Assembly: GCF_963678975.1 (NCBI RefSeq)
Contig: NC_089275.1
Span: forward strand, 15,407,682 to 15,471,681
Source of the DNA: Dysidea avara
Lineage: Eukaryota > Porifera > Demospongiae > Dictyoceratida > Dysideidae
Reading direction: 5' to 3'
DNA length: 64,000 nucleotides
Shown here in pieces: positions 23,061 through 36,004 of the stretch. The notes below the pieces were generated by a model. That model had not been told where the DNA came from. It searched no databases and saw only the letters and a program-made list of their open reading frames with translations. Position numbers and translations under genes: made by a program. Every line of letters begins with the position of its first letter. The stretch's first letter is position 1.

Positions 23061-24353
23061 TGTGACCCTACTTTGGAATACCATACAGTTGGCATATCAG
23101 TCAATTTTCTTTTTTATAGCTAAACTGAAGCACTGAGTTATTATCTATCTTGTGTGAAAAATTTGTGATGATACATTGAAGCATTCCAAAGATATGGCTA
23201 ATTTACTGTCTAATACATAACAAACTAACTATTCAATATCAATTTATAAAACTGTATAGTGATCAGGGGTTAGATCAGATTAGATTAGATTAGATTATCG
23301 ATTTTTGTCAAAAGACAAGGGTCACACAAAAGGCAAAGCCTGCAAACGTACTCCCCTTACAAAGACATACATACATACATACAGTTACAAGTACAAAATA
23401 AAACATACAGCAAAAACATGACACACGACAACTACATACCTATACAAAAAGAAAACAAAGAGAAAATTACAAAATCAGGTTAGCTGAGCAGAAATCGACG
23501 AAGTGCCATCCGAAAAGGAATTGCTTTGGAAATTTGTAAAATTTCTACAGGTACTGAGTTCCAAAGAAATGGAAAATTTATTAAAAAAAGAAAAACAGTA
23601 TGCGTTAATGGTAGATGATGATGTGGTAAGTGAAAGTGAATGGGATCTAGTATTGGTGCTTGAAAACTTGAAATGTGAGTTGAATGGGATAGAAACTCTG
23701 TCATGTAAAATATTGTGTACTTGAGTGATAGTAAAATAGGACTGACGAGTATGGAGCGCAGGCCATCTTAGGTCCTGCAAACAAGATGTAGAAGATTTGG
23801 ACCAGTTATGTGAATGAGGATTCCATCTGCTACCACACACCCAGCATGCAGCTCGTCTCTGAATTGCTTCTAGTCTATCAATGTCTCTGGCAGTGTGTAA
23901 ATACCATACAGGTGAGGCATAGTCTAGTAATGGTGTGACACTATTGATGACAAAATCACTGTTGACAAAGATCTCCATTCTTACAATCTAAAATGGATGA
24001 AAAGAGTTATTTTAATCATGTGTTCTTTGTGCTTTTCCTCAATTAAATCACTTGTATTATTGTCTAAAGACAAGTAAATGTTTGGTTTTAGGAATGAACA
24101 AATCACCCAATTTGTAAGTTAATTACTGTCCCACACACTGTGAAACTACTACATGGTCTGATATAATTGAGTATATCTCCTAGAATAAAGCAGCTATATA
24201 TTGGTGTGAAATTTTACAGCAAAGAAAGCTTAATAGTTGCTTTATCAAACTGTACAAAAAAATTAATTTTAAAAAATCTCTGAAATTTTAAATTGAGTAT
24301 TCCCACAAATTTTGCACGTACCCAAATGTATGGTTTTCCAAAATAGGGTCACA
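23061..24353. mobile_element. TGTGACC-family MITE interrupted by a LINE fragment
   Basis: Left end TGTGACCCTACTTTGGAATA, right end the inverted form ending GGGTCACA, both next to TA. Internal sequence matches the uninterrupted 620-bp element at 61977-62596 in opposite orientation. The excess length is explained by the LINE at about 23271-23945. Confidence 0.85.
23271..23945 (-). pseudogene. 5'-truncated non-LTR retrotransposon, reverse transcriptase C-terminal part
   Basis: On the minus strand the frame reads SVTPLLDYASPVWYLH, then DRLEAIQRRAACWVC and a C-terminal segment ending before a 3' tail of repeated AATCT units (plus strand about 23272-23297). LDYASPVW followed by LE.IQRRA is typical of CR1/L2/Jockey-like LINE proteins just after the RT domain. 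The catalytic domain is missing. Insertion is inside the MITE, and the pre-insertion sequence is visible in the copy at 61977-62596. Confidence 0.82.
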
Positions 24354-24632
24354 TATTACATTGGCATTGTTTATTTTATAGTTTTATTTTACTTGGTTTT
24401 TAGTTACATATTTCTACCTACAAAATTTGAGTTACCTGAGTTTCCACCCATATTTGGGTTAAACTGATCTACCTATTATTTTTTACTGTGACCTCTGCTG
24501 GAATGAGCAAGAAGTGTAAGCATATCTGGCAAGCATTGTAACCATCCAAACAAACAGTCTATAGATTCTAGACAATTTTATACATTTCCAGCACCTTTCA
24601 AAGTTTCCACACTTATTATCATCTTTATGACA

Positions 24633-26170
24633 AGGATGAAAGGGAAAGGTTGTTCAGTAAATGAACTGATAAATGGACCATGACTGCCAACACTTGAGAT
24701 GTACCCTTACTTTTTTTCAATTTATGTCAATGACTTGCCAAATGTCACAGTTATTTCTTTGTCTGACACTATTATGTATGCAGATGATATTGACCTGCAC
24801 TTCAGCCACAGTGACCTTTCTGTAGTTGAAAATATTCTTCATGCTGATGTTGAGAATGTATCCACATGGCTGATTGTTAACAGATTGAGATTGAATGTAA
24901 TAAAGTCATTATGTATGCTGATTGGTTCCTGCCAGAGAACTAAAGGACAGAATCATAATAACATTGAATGGTGGTATTTAAAAGCAGGTTTGTACTACCA
25001 AGTATCTAAGTCTATATCTAGATCAACATCTTACTTGGCAAGCTCATGCGGATTATGTTCTGAGTAGAGTTAGAAACTTCATGCTGTAAATCGTGTTAAG
25101 CCTACTTCCCCTAAGAGTTATTCAGTTGTTGTATCAAGCTTATATAGCTACTACCAGTTTTGGATTACTGTGATACTGTGTGGTCACCATCAAACTCTAC
25201 TAGTACTCGTCATCTGGAGAGACTTCATTCTAAATTTACTTTATGTATGCATCATTGCTTTTTTCATTAATTTTAACTTGCAATGAACTATAACTGAAAG
25301 GCGTACTTTTCATACAGCGTTAGAGGTTTTTAGAATTGTTAATAAGATCTCTCCTCCTTATTTACATAGAATATTCTCTTATGCTGTGGATGTCATTGGT
25401 CACTCTGCAGTAGAAGTCAGCGTTGAAACCGGGTCGGGTCATCCGGGTCTGACCCGGATTGGATCACGTGAGAAACGAAATGTTCGTTTGACGACGTGGA
25501 ACTTATAAACGCTATCGCGTAGCTCTTTCGTGAGCCACGCCCACTCATCGCATTACCAACATATACTCAGTCACGCCCATTTGTTAGTAAGTGCAGTATG
25601 TAGCACGAAACTGAGGGTATCTATGGTGAGGGGTAGCTATTGTCAGTAGGTGAAGACCTTTTTTTTTTTTTAGTCTTCAACCTACAGCTAGGCTGAAGTT
25701 GCAATATTTACTCAACACGAATCGAACGCTCAAAATGTAGACTCGTTCGCTCGCTCGAGACTAGCCGAAACACGTCTCGGCTTTAATTAATCCTGGTCAC
25801 ATCCAGGTCAATCCGGGTCACATCCGAGTCAAATCCGGGTCAGTGGGTCATCCGGGTCAGCAGTAGTGACCCGGTTTCAACGTTGGTAGAAGTGTACACA
25901 GATTGTTTGCTGCTAGTGTGAGAATTAATTAGAATTAATTATAGTAAGCATTTAGGGGCACAGCCACTTGGAACAGTTTACCTAAAGTACTGTACGGTGC
26001 TAAAACTGTCAATGAATTTTAAAAATTGTATTGTGTGTGATGTAGCTACTTTTACTTGTGTGTGTATAGGTGTACTGTATCTTATATTTTATTGTTGTCT
26101 CAGGGCACAGCTGAAAACCAGCCTTCCTTGGCTGATACTGTTTTCCTGGACTTTAATACTTGGAAAATAC
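24633..26170 (+). pseudogene. degenerate LINE (reverse transcriptase) fragment in the C-D spacer
   Basis: From 24699 the frame reads FSIYVNDLPNV and MYADDIDLHF, which is the RT motif with YADD. Later parts are frame-shifted and end with the C-terminal segment matching 33600-33889 (NKISPPYLH..GTATWNSLPKAL). Comparison with 16900-16940 and 45840-45870 shows that this segment is absent from the B and F modules, so it is an insertion. It is interrupted by the element at 25421-25883. Not functional. Confidence 0.78.
25421..25883. mobile_element. GC-rich inverted-repeat element inside the LINE
   Basis: Ends CGTTGAAACCGGGTC and GACCCGGTTTCAACG are inverted repeats. Internal repeats of GGGTCATCCGGGTC lie at both ends. 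The uninterrupted paralogue near 33735 reads straight from GTCTG into GTAGAAGTGTACAC. CpG density is high, so insertion is probably recent. Confidence 0.8.
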
Positions 26171-26319
26171 GTTAGTCAGCCAACATTGAGCTTGATTAAG
26201 CTCTGTGTAAATTCTTTATGTCACATAGTAGGACAGAAATTGTACACAACAGCAAACAACACTTCTTAATATCCTGTATATTTTGCCTAGTTATAGCAGA
26301 TAATTATATAGTTGGGATT

Positions 26320-26962
26320 TTTTTTTTCCCGGGCTAGATGTAATGCCCTTTCCTACCACCCCCAGCACAAGAGGCAAACGTGCTGGACAAGAACTGAAAA
26401 ACGGGACATCTAAAAGTCCCTAGGACCATTTGTTAGGCCCATTTCCGGGGAAGCATCTGGTGATCTAAACGAGATGGAGCGGCTTCCACGGATGCACATC
26501 GTCGCTGACCTCAACAGGGAGAAAGACAGGGTACAGCGAATCCACGCCAGAGTACTACTGTATGATAAAGCACTGTGTTTGGAAAGGAGCTCAGCAAGCC
26601 GGCGATAAAATGTGATGGCTTCCTTTCCCATGCCCCCAGTTGTGGCAAACACCAATGGAGTAAAAGATGCAAACTCCACCATGATCAATAGCTCTTTGAA
26701 GCTGTGAAGAGAGACCATTTCTGATCTCAAGAGCCCGTTTCTTAGAAGCCTCACGGCGGTGTTGGTGAACCTGAGCCTTGATGGATCGAGTATCTGGGGG
26801 ATGAGCATGTGCTACCTGACTAATAATCAAGTCTTTTAATGGTGCAGTAATTCGCAGGGAAGCATCAAACTGAGATTCACAGAAAGCTGTAGGGTCACCC
26901 ATACCGAGCCCACCGAAACGACATGGCAAAGAGAACAACTCACGTTCACCGGTGGCGCATGC
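26320..26962 (-). pseudogene. 5'-truncated LINE fragment with 17-bp target-site duplications
   Basis: Perfect 17-bp direct repeats, ATTATATAGTTGGGATT, flank it (26303-26319 and 26963-26979), and the minus strand ends in a short A run. The minus strand encodes CATGERELFSLPCRFGGLG and, after a frameshift, FATTGGMGKEAITFYRRLA and ATMCIRGSRS, the C-terminal region of a non-LTR RT protein. The empty site is visible near 34155. Not functional. Confidence 0.9.
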
Positions 26963-27179
26963 ATTATATAGTTGGGATTGCTACCCACATCCACTGTTAC
27001 TAGCTAACTATTTGTATAAAATCATACGATGTTTATTCTAATGAGGAATTCTGTAATATTATATCCTCGTGATCTTCTAACTCACGTGTGCATATATGGG
27101 AATATTACAAGGAAGGTAATACTATTTTAAATTTTTCTATTTTTTACTGGTATTTACTGAAAGGCTGTTAGGTTTCTTT

Positions 27180-28960
27180 AGATCAATCTTGCGTGTTATG
27201 GTATATTTTGCAGCCAACTACTTGCCATTAACAAGTTACAAATGAATGAACAAGTGTAGTAAACTAGTAAACACTCAGTATAGGATAAATAATACAATTC
27301 TCGTGTATCAACTATTGTGTGGAACAAGGAAGGAAATTCTGTGTTGTGATCTCATCAACTAACCATTAGATCCCTAATCCCATTCTATCCATAATTAATC
27401 AAATAACCATTTTTCAAGGAAATGTTCACAAGCTACAAGTTCATACACAGAATACCCCAACACAAAACATATTGGATCATACTTTTAAAGTCCAACACAA
27501 AACATACCGGATACTTTTAAAGCCATATAACTCGTGTCTGGGTCACTTTATGCCAGAAACACTTGCTCAAGTGGCTACTGCTTGTTGTGTGTCGAAGAAA
27601 ACTGTACGGTCACAGTTTGAGCAGGCTGCTCATATTGCCATCTCCTGCTCTTACAGAATTTTCATTTCTAGAGCTTTCCCAGAGTGGGATCTATTGGACC
27701 TCTTCACCTGAACATTGTTACTGTGTATTTAATTTTGTACTGTATGTAAGTCTTGCCAGGGCTCCTGCACTGATCACTCTTTGGCTATCAGTGTATGGTA
27801 ACCCTGAGTCTAGGCCCCTGTTTGTATACTATATATTGTCTAAATAATCAACAAGACATTTACCATCATCACTTATTCTAGTTTCTGTCACACTGCAGCA
27901 GTATAACACAAACAAATTTTCTTAATGTATCCAAGACTTCATCTTAATCCAACCACAAGTATTCTTTTCTTGCTACTTTAATTTACTGTATACACAGTAG
28001 CTATGTAGTAGTGATATTTCTAACCACATCTGCTAACAGAACCAAAAGGCTAAGTATGGCTAAACACCTTGTTGGTACTTAATGTGTGAAATTTGGTGTG
28101 TGAAAAAGAAAGTAACTCACTGGTACTATAGTTTGTCTTCATGGAACATCCTAGCTGGACAGTTATACATTAATTATGGTGTAAACAAGTGAACAAAAAG
28201 TATTTTTAACAAACCAAATAGTTTATTAATGTTTGGTGATGTATACAATTTCTTGTTAAAGCTGGTAATGTATACTTCCCACTGTTTGGAGAAGATTCCA
28301 AAATCCAAATCAAAATTTGATACCTGTGGATTATTAGGCCACATAAACTTAGTTATTAGATTTATTTTCTCATCCACATCCGCATCACAATTTTTCTTAC
28401 CTCATCAAGGATTTTTTGCACAACTGGTGGCTAAGGGAGACCAATGAGCATCTTTTATAGTTAGTACCTTGCTAGAGTAGTCTAACAATTTTGCATTTTG
28501 AGTCATTTTAGCTAGCTAAGTCAGCTAGTTATCTAGTTAGTAGAAATAAATTAAAATTCTTCCCTCCCACACTGCTATAAATTTGAGTACAGGAGGATGA
28601 GAAACTAATAAATAAGCTTATGTGGCCTTATGGATGTTTAGTGACTAAATATGGTAAGTACTGTACACATTTTAATACACAGTTACATGTGTACTTAAAA
28701 CATGATGTAGCTAGTAGGATGCCAAACTGCAAAGTTGACAAAAGTTCAAAGCTCCAAATATCTTGCACCATGCACTCAAAATATATGATGGACTGGTCTG
28801 TAGTATGAAGCTTAGAACTAATAATTAATAAGTAGTAGTACCATAGTTTTTGTACAGAATTTAAAAAAAAAATTGTTTCTCCATATTTCCGCAACATAGA
28901 GAACTCCAATGTAGTCACATACACTGTACAACAATTATCCCTCTTCTCACATAGTACCAT
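27180..28960. repeat. spacer module (C-D interval)
   Basis: Sister of 8580-10030, same orientation. Between about 27535 and 27870 there is extra sequence absent from the sisters, with open frames on the plus strand (FPEWDLLDLFT); it may be a LINE 3' fragment. The minus donor near 28400 (GATGAG, GTAAG) is kept, but the frame has a stop. Confidence 0.65.
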
Positions 28961-31420
28961 ACATGTATGTCCAACTTATTTTTGCAAGACGAGAGTTACT
29001 CAGCTTGGAAATACCCATAAGAGCTCTTAAATCCTTTAGCTTTGTTTGGCTAATATAGTTAGGATTGCTAAAGAAATGCACATATCAACATCATCTGGGT
29101 GTCATATCGACTTATTTTACATGGAATTCTACCAATCAGTTGTTTGTAATGAGATAATTATGATATATAAATACAGTAAAATATCTGTAAGTTTATCACT
29201 TAAAACTATGGACCATTCATGTACCATCATCAGTATGTGTACTATTATAAACAATAGCACCACATGTACTGAATTGTTTAGCATTGTTCAGCTAAGACTA
29301 ATACAGTTTTGTTATTGACAAGATAATCACCTATGCAAGCCTTCAGGTTCTTTCAACACTACTACTAGGTCATACAGAACTAACCTCCTCATCACTTCCT
29401 ACCAATTGACATACTAACAACTAACACTATTGCTATGATAATAACTTGACTGGATGATTGACCAGCAAATTCTGGAAACTTGACAAAATTAATTATTTCT
29501 CTCAACTCTCAAAGGTAACTGCAGATTACATAGTTGCAGTGAAATTTCACTTACATAGCTAGCACTTCTACAATAGGTAACCGACCTCATCACATTAAAC
29601 ATAACCAATAGGTCCAGAACATAGTAAGACATTCAAGCTTCATTAATAAGACCACCTCAATAGGTGCCCTATTAATGTGGTGATGGAAAAGCTGGGTACA
29701 GTTACTAAAGTTGAGCATTGGAAATTATGTACAACTATATGTACTAAGAATTCTGTAAAATTATTGATAATCATTTCAGACAAAACTGTCCAATATATAA
29801 ACAACCACAGTAATGTGCTAAAGATATGAACAATTGGAGCAATATAATGTTACTTCATATTATTGAAAACCCCTTATTATAACATATAGCATCACGCAAT
29901 CAATTTTCGTTGCAGTTACAGCATTTATCTCACTTCATTAAATGTACTGAATATCAGAGCAATATAATAAGTCAACTTCAATAATCTAAAAGAAAAAACA
30001 ATGTATGCATACATACATATTATAGCATCTGTTATGAAAATGTGCATATCTTTACCTGTCCCCTATTCTTCTCAGTCTTGTCATGCTTTGCCAGTAGCCA
30101 GACACACTCTTTTAAAGATGCCTCATCAACCAATCCCTAACAGAGACACAACAATAAGATAAACACAACACTGAAGCATACAGAATGACCCTTCACACTA
30201 GAAGATACACATCACAACAGAAACTGGGTTACTAATCCAACTGCTCTTTAGTGTTTTTAATGGCATGGAAATTATAGGACTGATCAATAATTATTGTGAA
30301 AGGAATTGACAAAACCAGGCTTCTACACACATCCAATTCTTTGACTTTAACTGCTGGTAACTTTACAACTCAGTATACCATTGGACTACAAGTTTCACAA
30401 AATTCTGTCACTGCATTATGCAATAACAGGCCAATATTTGAAAGTGATAGCTTACTCCTATATTGAGTCATGGTCCTTCAAAGTCGCAAATCCGGATGTG
30501 TGTGGAAACCTGGTTTTGTCACATCTGGTCACAATTAGAGTAATATACTAACAGTTTAGAGGGATCGTAAAAAGTGACTACTCTATTAGAATACTTCACA
30601 AGCAGATGTGTGCTACATATGAACAATAGAATGTCTACAACTGACAGAGATTTTTAGAGTGTGACCACACAACTTCAAGTATCAAAACATTTAGGTACAT
30701 TATAAAATATATTTTGGTTATTAGAGTGCCATATTAAAAAAAAGGAAGTGATAGTCATCACACGATTCCCTCATCATATAGGTACTGCTACAGAAAATCT
30801 TATCCTCATCAGGAATGCTGACATAGCATGGCTTTGGGTACTGTGAACAAGCAATTAAATAAAATAAATACAGTCTGAAAGTGTTTTAAGAAATTACAGC
30901 CAACAAATACTCTAAAAGTACATAAAGTTTGTCCAAACTCAGAGAACGAATAGTGTTATTACTACTTGTGAAAACAATGGTTTCAAACCAAGTAATCAAT
31001 AAAACTGTGGAAAGTACTTTTTACAATATCACACAACCTTTGGCATACTTTAAAAGTCTAAACAGCTTCTCCATAATAGTCCATAGTATTCCAATTATCT
31101 ATTGCAACTACACTGTATGTTTATTTACACTCAAGATGTACAGGTGGAGAGTGTACACTGTTTAGCTTTCTGTGTACACATACTAATTGTTCATAGTACT
31201 AATTGCTGATTTTTAAATTTTAAAAAAGTTACAAAAAACAGTGAATAAATTGTGCTATCGACATGTCTTCACACATCACAAATTTGATGACTAGGTGCTG
31301 TACAATTTTGTAATAACTCTAACAGTAAATGTTGTTTGTGACAGCCTAATGGTGGATCTGTGATAAATACATATACTAGTGGATCTTTCCTTTCTAAGTA
31401 TGAATCACACTTCATGTAAT
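28961..31420. repeat. proximal upstream module of copy D
   Basis: Collinear with 10530-13900 (B) and 40130-42345 (F). It lacks the 11572-12612 insertion but has about 260 bp not present in F (around 30280-30540). Minus-strand candidate exon at 30056-30136. The sister of the 39-codon exon (29390-29510) has an insertion and loses its frame. Confidence 0.7.
30056..30136 (-). CDS. candidate minus-strand internal exon (copy D module)
   Basis: Sister of 12784-12855 with nine extra bases (three codons, giving EASLKECVWLLAKH) and kept acceptor and donor. It encodes 27 residues. The length difference is a multiple of three and substitutions are spread, as expected for a coding exon. Confidence 0.45.
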
Positions 31421-31421
31421 A

Positions 31422-31477
31422 TTCTCTGAAATTCTTCACATCAATGATCATTTAGGTAGTTAGTAATAATATAAAAA
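31422..31477 (+). promoter_or_regulatory. copy D promoter: TTCTCTGAA and TATA box
   Basis: TTCTCTGAA at 31422-31430; TATAAAAA begins at 31470, 90 bp before the ATG. The promoter is intact although the gene has a nonsense codon. Confidence 0.6.
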
Positions 31478-31559
31478 CCGTTAGAGTTTGTACTCACTTC
31501 ACTTCAACTAATCATTACTTATCAGTGATAAACTTAGTAACATTATAAGATAATTTACA

Positions 31560-32305
31560 ATGAAGATCTTCTCACTGGCTATTGGATGTTTCTTCATCAT
31601 TAGCACTCTGCACTCTTCCTCTTCAGCTGCTCCTACTCTACAACTACAACAACATCAAGCTCCTCTTTCACATGTTAAACGAAATCAAGATGACAGAAAT
31701 GCTTTATTTATTGCATATAGTTGTCGGATACTAACAACAATTAACATTGTCAGAGATAAACTCGCTGTAAGTTCAACACAGACACTATGTTACATACATA
31801 TTTATGTATATTGTTCTGTTACAGTCTATGCCTGTAGAGCAATGTGCTAGGGGACCATTATCTACACTTCAAGGTGGACTTCTAACACGTTACCAACAGC
31901 TCGATGCACCTCAGTGTACTAATATTACACACATTAATGCTTTCCTATTCAAACTAGTGTTCATGACAAATGATCCTCAAACATGAGACATCCTTTATCA
32001 CTTACAAGTGGCAATAGCTAATCTTAATCATATTCATGTGAGTTGAAACTAAACCCTCTACATTGACTTGTGCAGTGTTTATATGATGTTTTGTGTTTGT
32101 TACACAGCTGGATCTAACAGGAGTGTACTGTCCAACTTTCACTTTCACTGAATGTTTACAAATATATAGCCACATGGACCAAGTGTTCCATAATCCAGAC
32201 AGTTTGTACTGCATACTCACCTCCCTAAACCATCACCTTCTTCCACTGTTAACAAATGAAGATCGTGGAGTTACCATTACTGAAATACCACAATGTCCAA
32301 GTTGA
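31560..32305 (+). pseudogene. array copy D: same gene with nonsense codon R123*
   Basis: Exons 31560-31766, 31825-32037 and 32108-32305. Splice sites, start and the exon 3 frame are intact, but codon 123 is TGA (31984-31986) where intact copies have CGA. The truncated product would have 122 residues and lack cysteines 148, 175 and 203. L12F, F82S and the stop are shared with copy E. It also has T to I in the exon 2 helix (QVAIANL). The stop is a C-to-T change at a CpG. It is either a young pseudogene or a truncated secreted form. Confidence 0.85.
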
Positions 32306-32660
32306 AACTTGAATACCGCATGTATGAATTATGAAATCTAATATGGACATGATTTACTAAAATAATATATTGTGTATCATGGATGTACATTAATTTTTGT
32401 GGTGCATAAATAAGCAAATTAAAGTTATAATTATTCTAAGCAAATATGTAGCTGTAGCTGTTGCAGGTGGGGATACGATGATACTACCAGCATAAATTTA
32501 TAAATAATAGAAGTATATAGAGTAAGAAAATCTACTGTTAATACTGTTTTAATAATAAAACAGTAAAAATTCCAACATAAGTTATACTAACTGATCTACT
32601 CTAATAAAGCAGTCGGGTAAATGGGTATAATATGCAAATATATTTTATGCATATTATAGG

Positions 32661-33017
32661 TAGAGGTGTGCGATGACTAATTTAGACATATCTCAATATT
32701 TCCTTTGAACTTATCTCGATTATCTAATATATCTCGATAACTGAAACAATTATTTATTTTAGTAAACTGAGAATATTGTAACCATTAAAGTAAGCAAATT
32801 GCAATTTGAAGACTATAAAAAAGTGAAAAATGTTAGTCTTATCACTGTTCCCAAGTGGTAGGAGAGTTGGAGCCCCCAGGAGGTGCCTACGCCATCAGGT
32901 GTACAAATAATTTACGGAAGTTTACTATTATCTAGATTAATAAGCCTATAATCCTTATCTCGATAAGTCTTATGATATCTCGATAATCGAATATATCTGG
33001 ATAATCGCACACCTCTA
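32661..33017. mobile_element. hAT-like MITE with 8-bp target duplication and visible empty site
   Basis: Terminal inverted repeat TAGAGGTGTGCGAT (left) and its complement, flanked by ATTATAGG at 32653-32660 and 33018-33025. The sister sequence behind copy C near 22143-22156 has a single ATTATAGG and so shows the empty site. Subterminal TATCTCGATAA motifs repeat. A relative lies at 48931-49281. No coding capacity. Confidence 0.92.
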
Positions 33018-33101
33018 ATTATAGGACTGTGTATAGATTCTAGACAATTTTATGCATTTCCAGCACCTTTCATATTTCCACACTTATTATCATCTTTGTG
33101 A

Positions 33102-33889
33102 CAAGGATGCAAGGGAAAGGTTGTTCAGTAAATGAACTGATAAATGGACCATGACTGCCAACACTTGAGATGTGCCCTTACTTTTTTTAAATTTATGTCA
33201 ACAGATTGAGATTGAATGTAATACAGTCATTATGTATGCTGATTGGTTCCTGCCAGAGAACTAAAGGACAGAATCTTACATTAGCATTGAATCGAGGTAC
33301 AGTATGTGTATTTAAAATCAGGTTTGTACTACCAAGTATCTAAGTCTATATCTAGATCAACATCTTACTTGGCAAGCTCATGTGGATTATGTTCTGAGTA
33401 GACTTAGAAACTTCATGCTGTAAACCGTGTTAAGCCTACTTCCACTAAGAGTTATTCAGTTGTTGTATCAAGGTAATATACTATCAGTTTTGGATTACTG
33501 TGATGCTGTGTGGTCACCATCAAACTCTACTAGTGCTCGTCATCTGGAGAAACTTCATTCTAAATTTACTTTATGCATCATTGCTTTCTTCCATTAATTT
33601 TAACTTGCAATCAACTATAACTAAAAGGCGTACTTTTCATACAGCGTTAGAGGTTTTTAGAATTGTTAATAAGATCTCTCCTCCTTATTTACATGGAATA
33701 TTCTCTTATGCTGTGGATGTCACTGGTCAGTCTGGTAGAAGTGTACACAGATTGTTTGCTCCTAGTGTGAGAACTAATTATGGCAAGCAGTCACTGGCAT
33801 TTAGGGGCACAGCCACTTGGAACAGTTTACCTAAAGCACTGTACGGTGCTAAAACTGTCAATGAATTTAAAAAATTGTATTGTGTGTGA
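33102..33889 (+). pseudogene. LINE fragment in the D-E spacer, RT C-terminal part
   Basis: Same insertion as 24633-26170 but shorter; the YADD part is deleted. The last frame, 33500-33889, encodes a 129-residue C-terminal segment with KRRTFHTALEVFRIVNKISP and GTATWNSLPKALYGAKTV before the stop. It provides the uninterrupted reference for the 25421-25883 insertion. No catalytic domain. Confidence 0.75.
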
Positions 33890-34019
33890 TGTAGCTACTT
33901 TTACTTGTGTGTGTGTATAGGTGTACTGTATCTTGTATTTTATTGTGCTCTCAGGACACAGCTGAAAACCAGCCTTCCTTGGCTGATACTATTTTCCTTG
34001 ACTTTAATATTTGGAAAAA

Positions 34020-35040
34020 AAGTTAGTCAGCCAACATTGAGCTTGATTAAGCTCTGTGGAAATTCTTTATGTCAGTAGGACAGAAATTGTACACATCAGC
34101 AAACAACACTTCTTAATATCCTGTATATTTTGCCTAGTTATAGCAGATAATTATATAGTTAGGATTGCTACCCACATCCACTGCTACTAGCTAACTATTT
34201 GTATAAAATCATATGATGTTTATTCTAATGAGGAATTCTGTGATATTATATCCTCATGATCTTCTACCTCATGTGTGCATATTACAAGGAAGGTTATACT
34301 ATTTTAAATTTCTCTATTTCGTACTGATATTTACTGAAAGGCTGTTAGGTTTCTTTAGACCAATCTTGCGTGCTATGTTATATTATTATTGCAACCAACT
34401 ACTTGCCATTAACAAGTTACAAATAAATGGACAAGTGTAGTAAACTAGTAAACACTCAGTATAGGATAAATAATACAATTCTTGTGTATCAACTATTGTG
34501 TGGAACAAGGAAGGAAATTCTGTGTTGTGGTCTGAGCAATGGACCATTAAATCCCTAATCCCATTCTATCCATAATTAATCAAATAACCATTTTTCAACA
34601 CACTATCCATGAGCTACAAATTCATGCACAGAACATCCCAACAATTCTTGTGTATAAACTATTTTGTGGAACAAGGAAGGAAATTCAAGTATAGCTAAAA
34701 CACCTGTTGGTACTTACTAAACTTAATGTGTGGAATCTGGTGCATGTGAAAAAGAAAGTAACTCATCGGTACTGTTACTATAGCTTATCTTCATGGAACA
34801 TCCTGGCTGGACAGTTATTATACATTACTTATAATCTAAACAAGTTACAAGTGAGTGAAAAAAAGATAGCTATTTGTATAAGTTTATTAATGTTTGGTGA
34901 TGTGCACATAATATTACAATTAATTCTGGTTCAAGCTGGTAATGTATACTTCCTACTGTTTGGAAGGAGAAGATTCCAAAATCCAAACCAAAATTTGAAA
35001 TGCATTGTCATAACCAGTGGATTATCATATGATCCTTAAG
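34020..35040. repeat. spacer module (D-E interval)
   Basis: Sister of the 26170-27430 and 46000-46990 blocks. It contains the empty site of the 26320-26962 LINE near 34153-34169. Sequence 35041-36000 has no recognised gene. Confidence 0.65.
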
Positions 35041-36004
35041 CCCCAAATATCTTGCACCACTCAAAATTTATGATGGACTGCTCTGCAGTCTGCAGTAGTA
35101 TAAAGTTCAGAATCATTAGTAGTAGTAGTAGTAGTTTTGTACAGCATTATGCAAAGAATAATGTACCAACTGTTTCTCCAAGTTTCATAGTATTTCCTCA
35201 AACATCTGTAACTGACAACTCAATGTTTGGTGATATGTACTACTGTGGAAATCATTTAGGATATCATTTCCCTTCCCTACACGGTATCCTTAATGGTAGC
35301 TTAGATAAAAGTGAATAAATAAATCATGATTGATGTAGAAACTTAAATCTTCCCTATTTATAAACTATTAAAGGAAGCCCCCAATCAAGGAATGTTTAAG
35401 GAGAATTAAAAAGGAAAGCAGCTAATGAAAGTTCTAAGGACCAAATATTATGGATCTCATCCAAAATCGAGATTTACAATTCAGCTGTAACTTATACTTA
35501 GCACTGACAACAGTTACTAACTTTGTAAACTTTCATCAAAGTGGCACACAGCTATAGTTTAGGATGAATGTTTTAAAAAGCAAGACTACACACATTTATC
35601 ATGATAGCATACAATTTTCTAAAAGGTAAAAGTTTAAAATTAAGTAAACATATTTTAATTACTAATTTTTCTTGCTATGTTCTCACTAATTCCAATGACT
35701 GTAAAATAATGTTCATCATAAAATTAGTATTAGTGAAGTTAAAAAGAAATGCTTCAATACATACACATAACTGTGTATTAATACGCCCCAAATAAATAGC
35801 ATGTATATTGTATATACTGTACAGTGATTGAATTTAATCCCTTTGTTACAAAAAATTGTGCATAATTGTGTAACAGTGTAATGGGTGTATACAGTAATAT
35901 CAATATTGATCATTGGACATAGTAACATATTTCCTTTCCAAGTATTTTCTCCATACCATAACAGCACATTTAACCATGAAAATGTAAATCATCAAAGTGT
36001 GATA

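Noticed and set aside
23503..23724. Plus-strand 73-codon frame
   Set aside because: Antisense to the LINE C-terminal coding sequence.
27472..27847. Overlapping 79- and 94-codon plus frames
   Set aside because: Insertion absent from sister modules, with no recognised domain; more likely a LINE 3' fragment than a gene.
31269..31451. Minus frame starting MIIDVKNFREYY just upstream of the array promoter
   Set aside because: The first residues are conserved in all copies because they overlap the promoter palindrome; the remainder breaks in B, C, F and G. Kept only as a weak hint of a divergent transcript.
31984..31986. In-frame TGA codons in copies D, E and F as selenocysteine or recoding
   Set aside because: All replace CGA by a single CpG transition, intact copies have Arg, and no supporting stem-loop was seen in the 3' flank.
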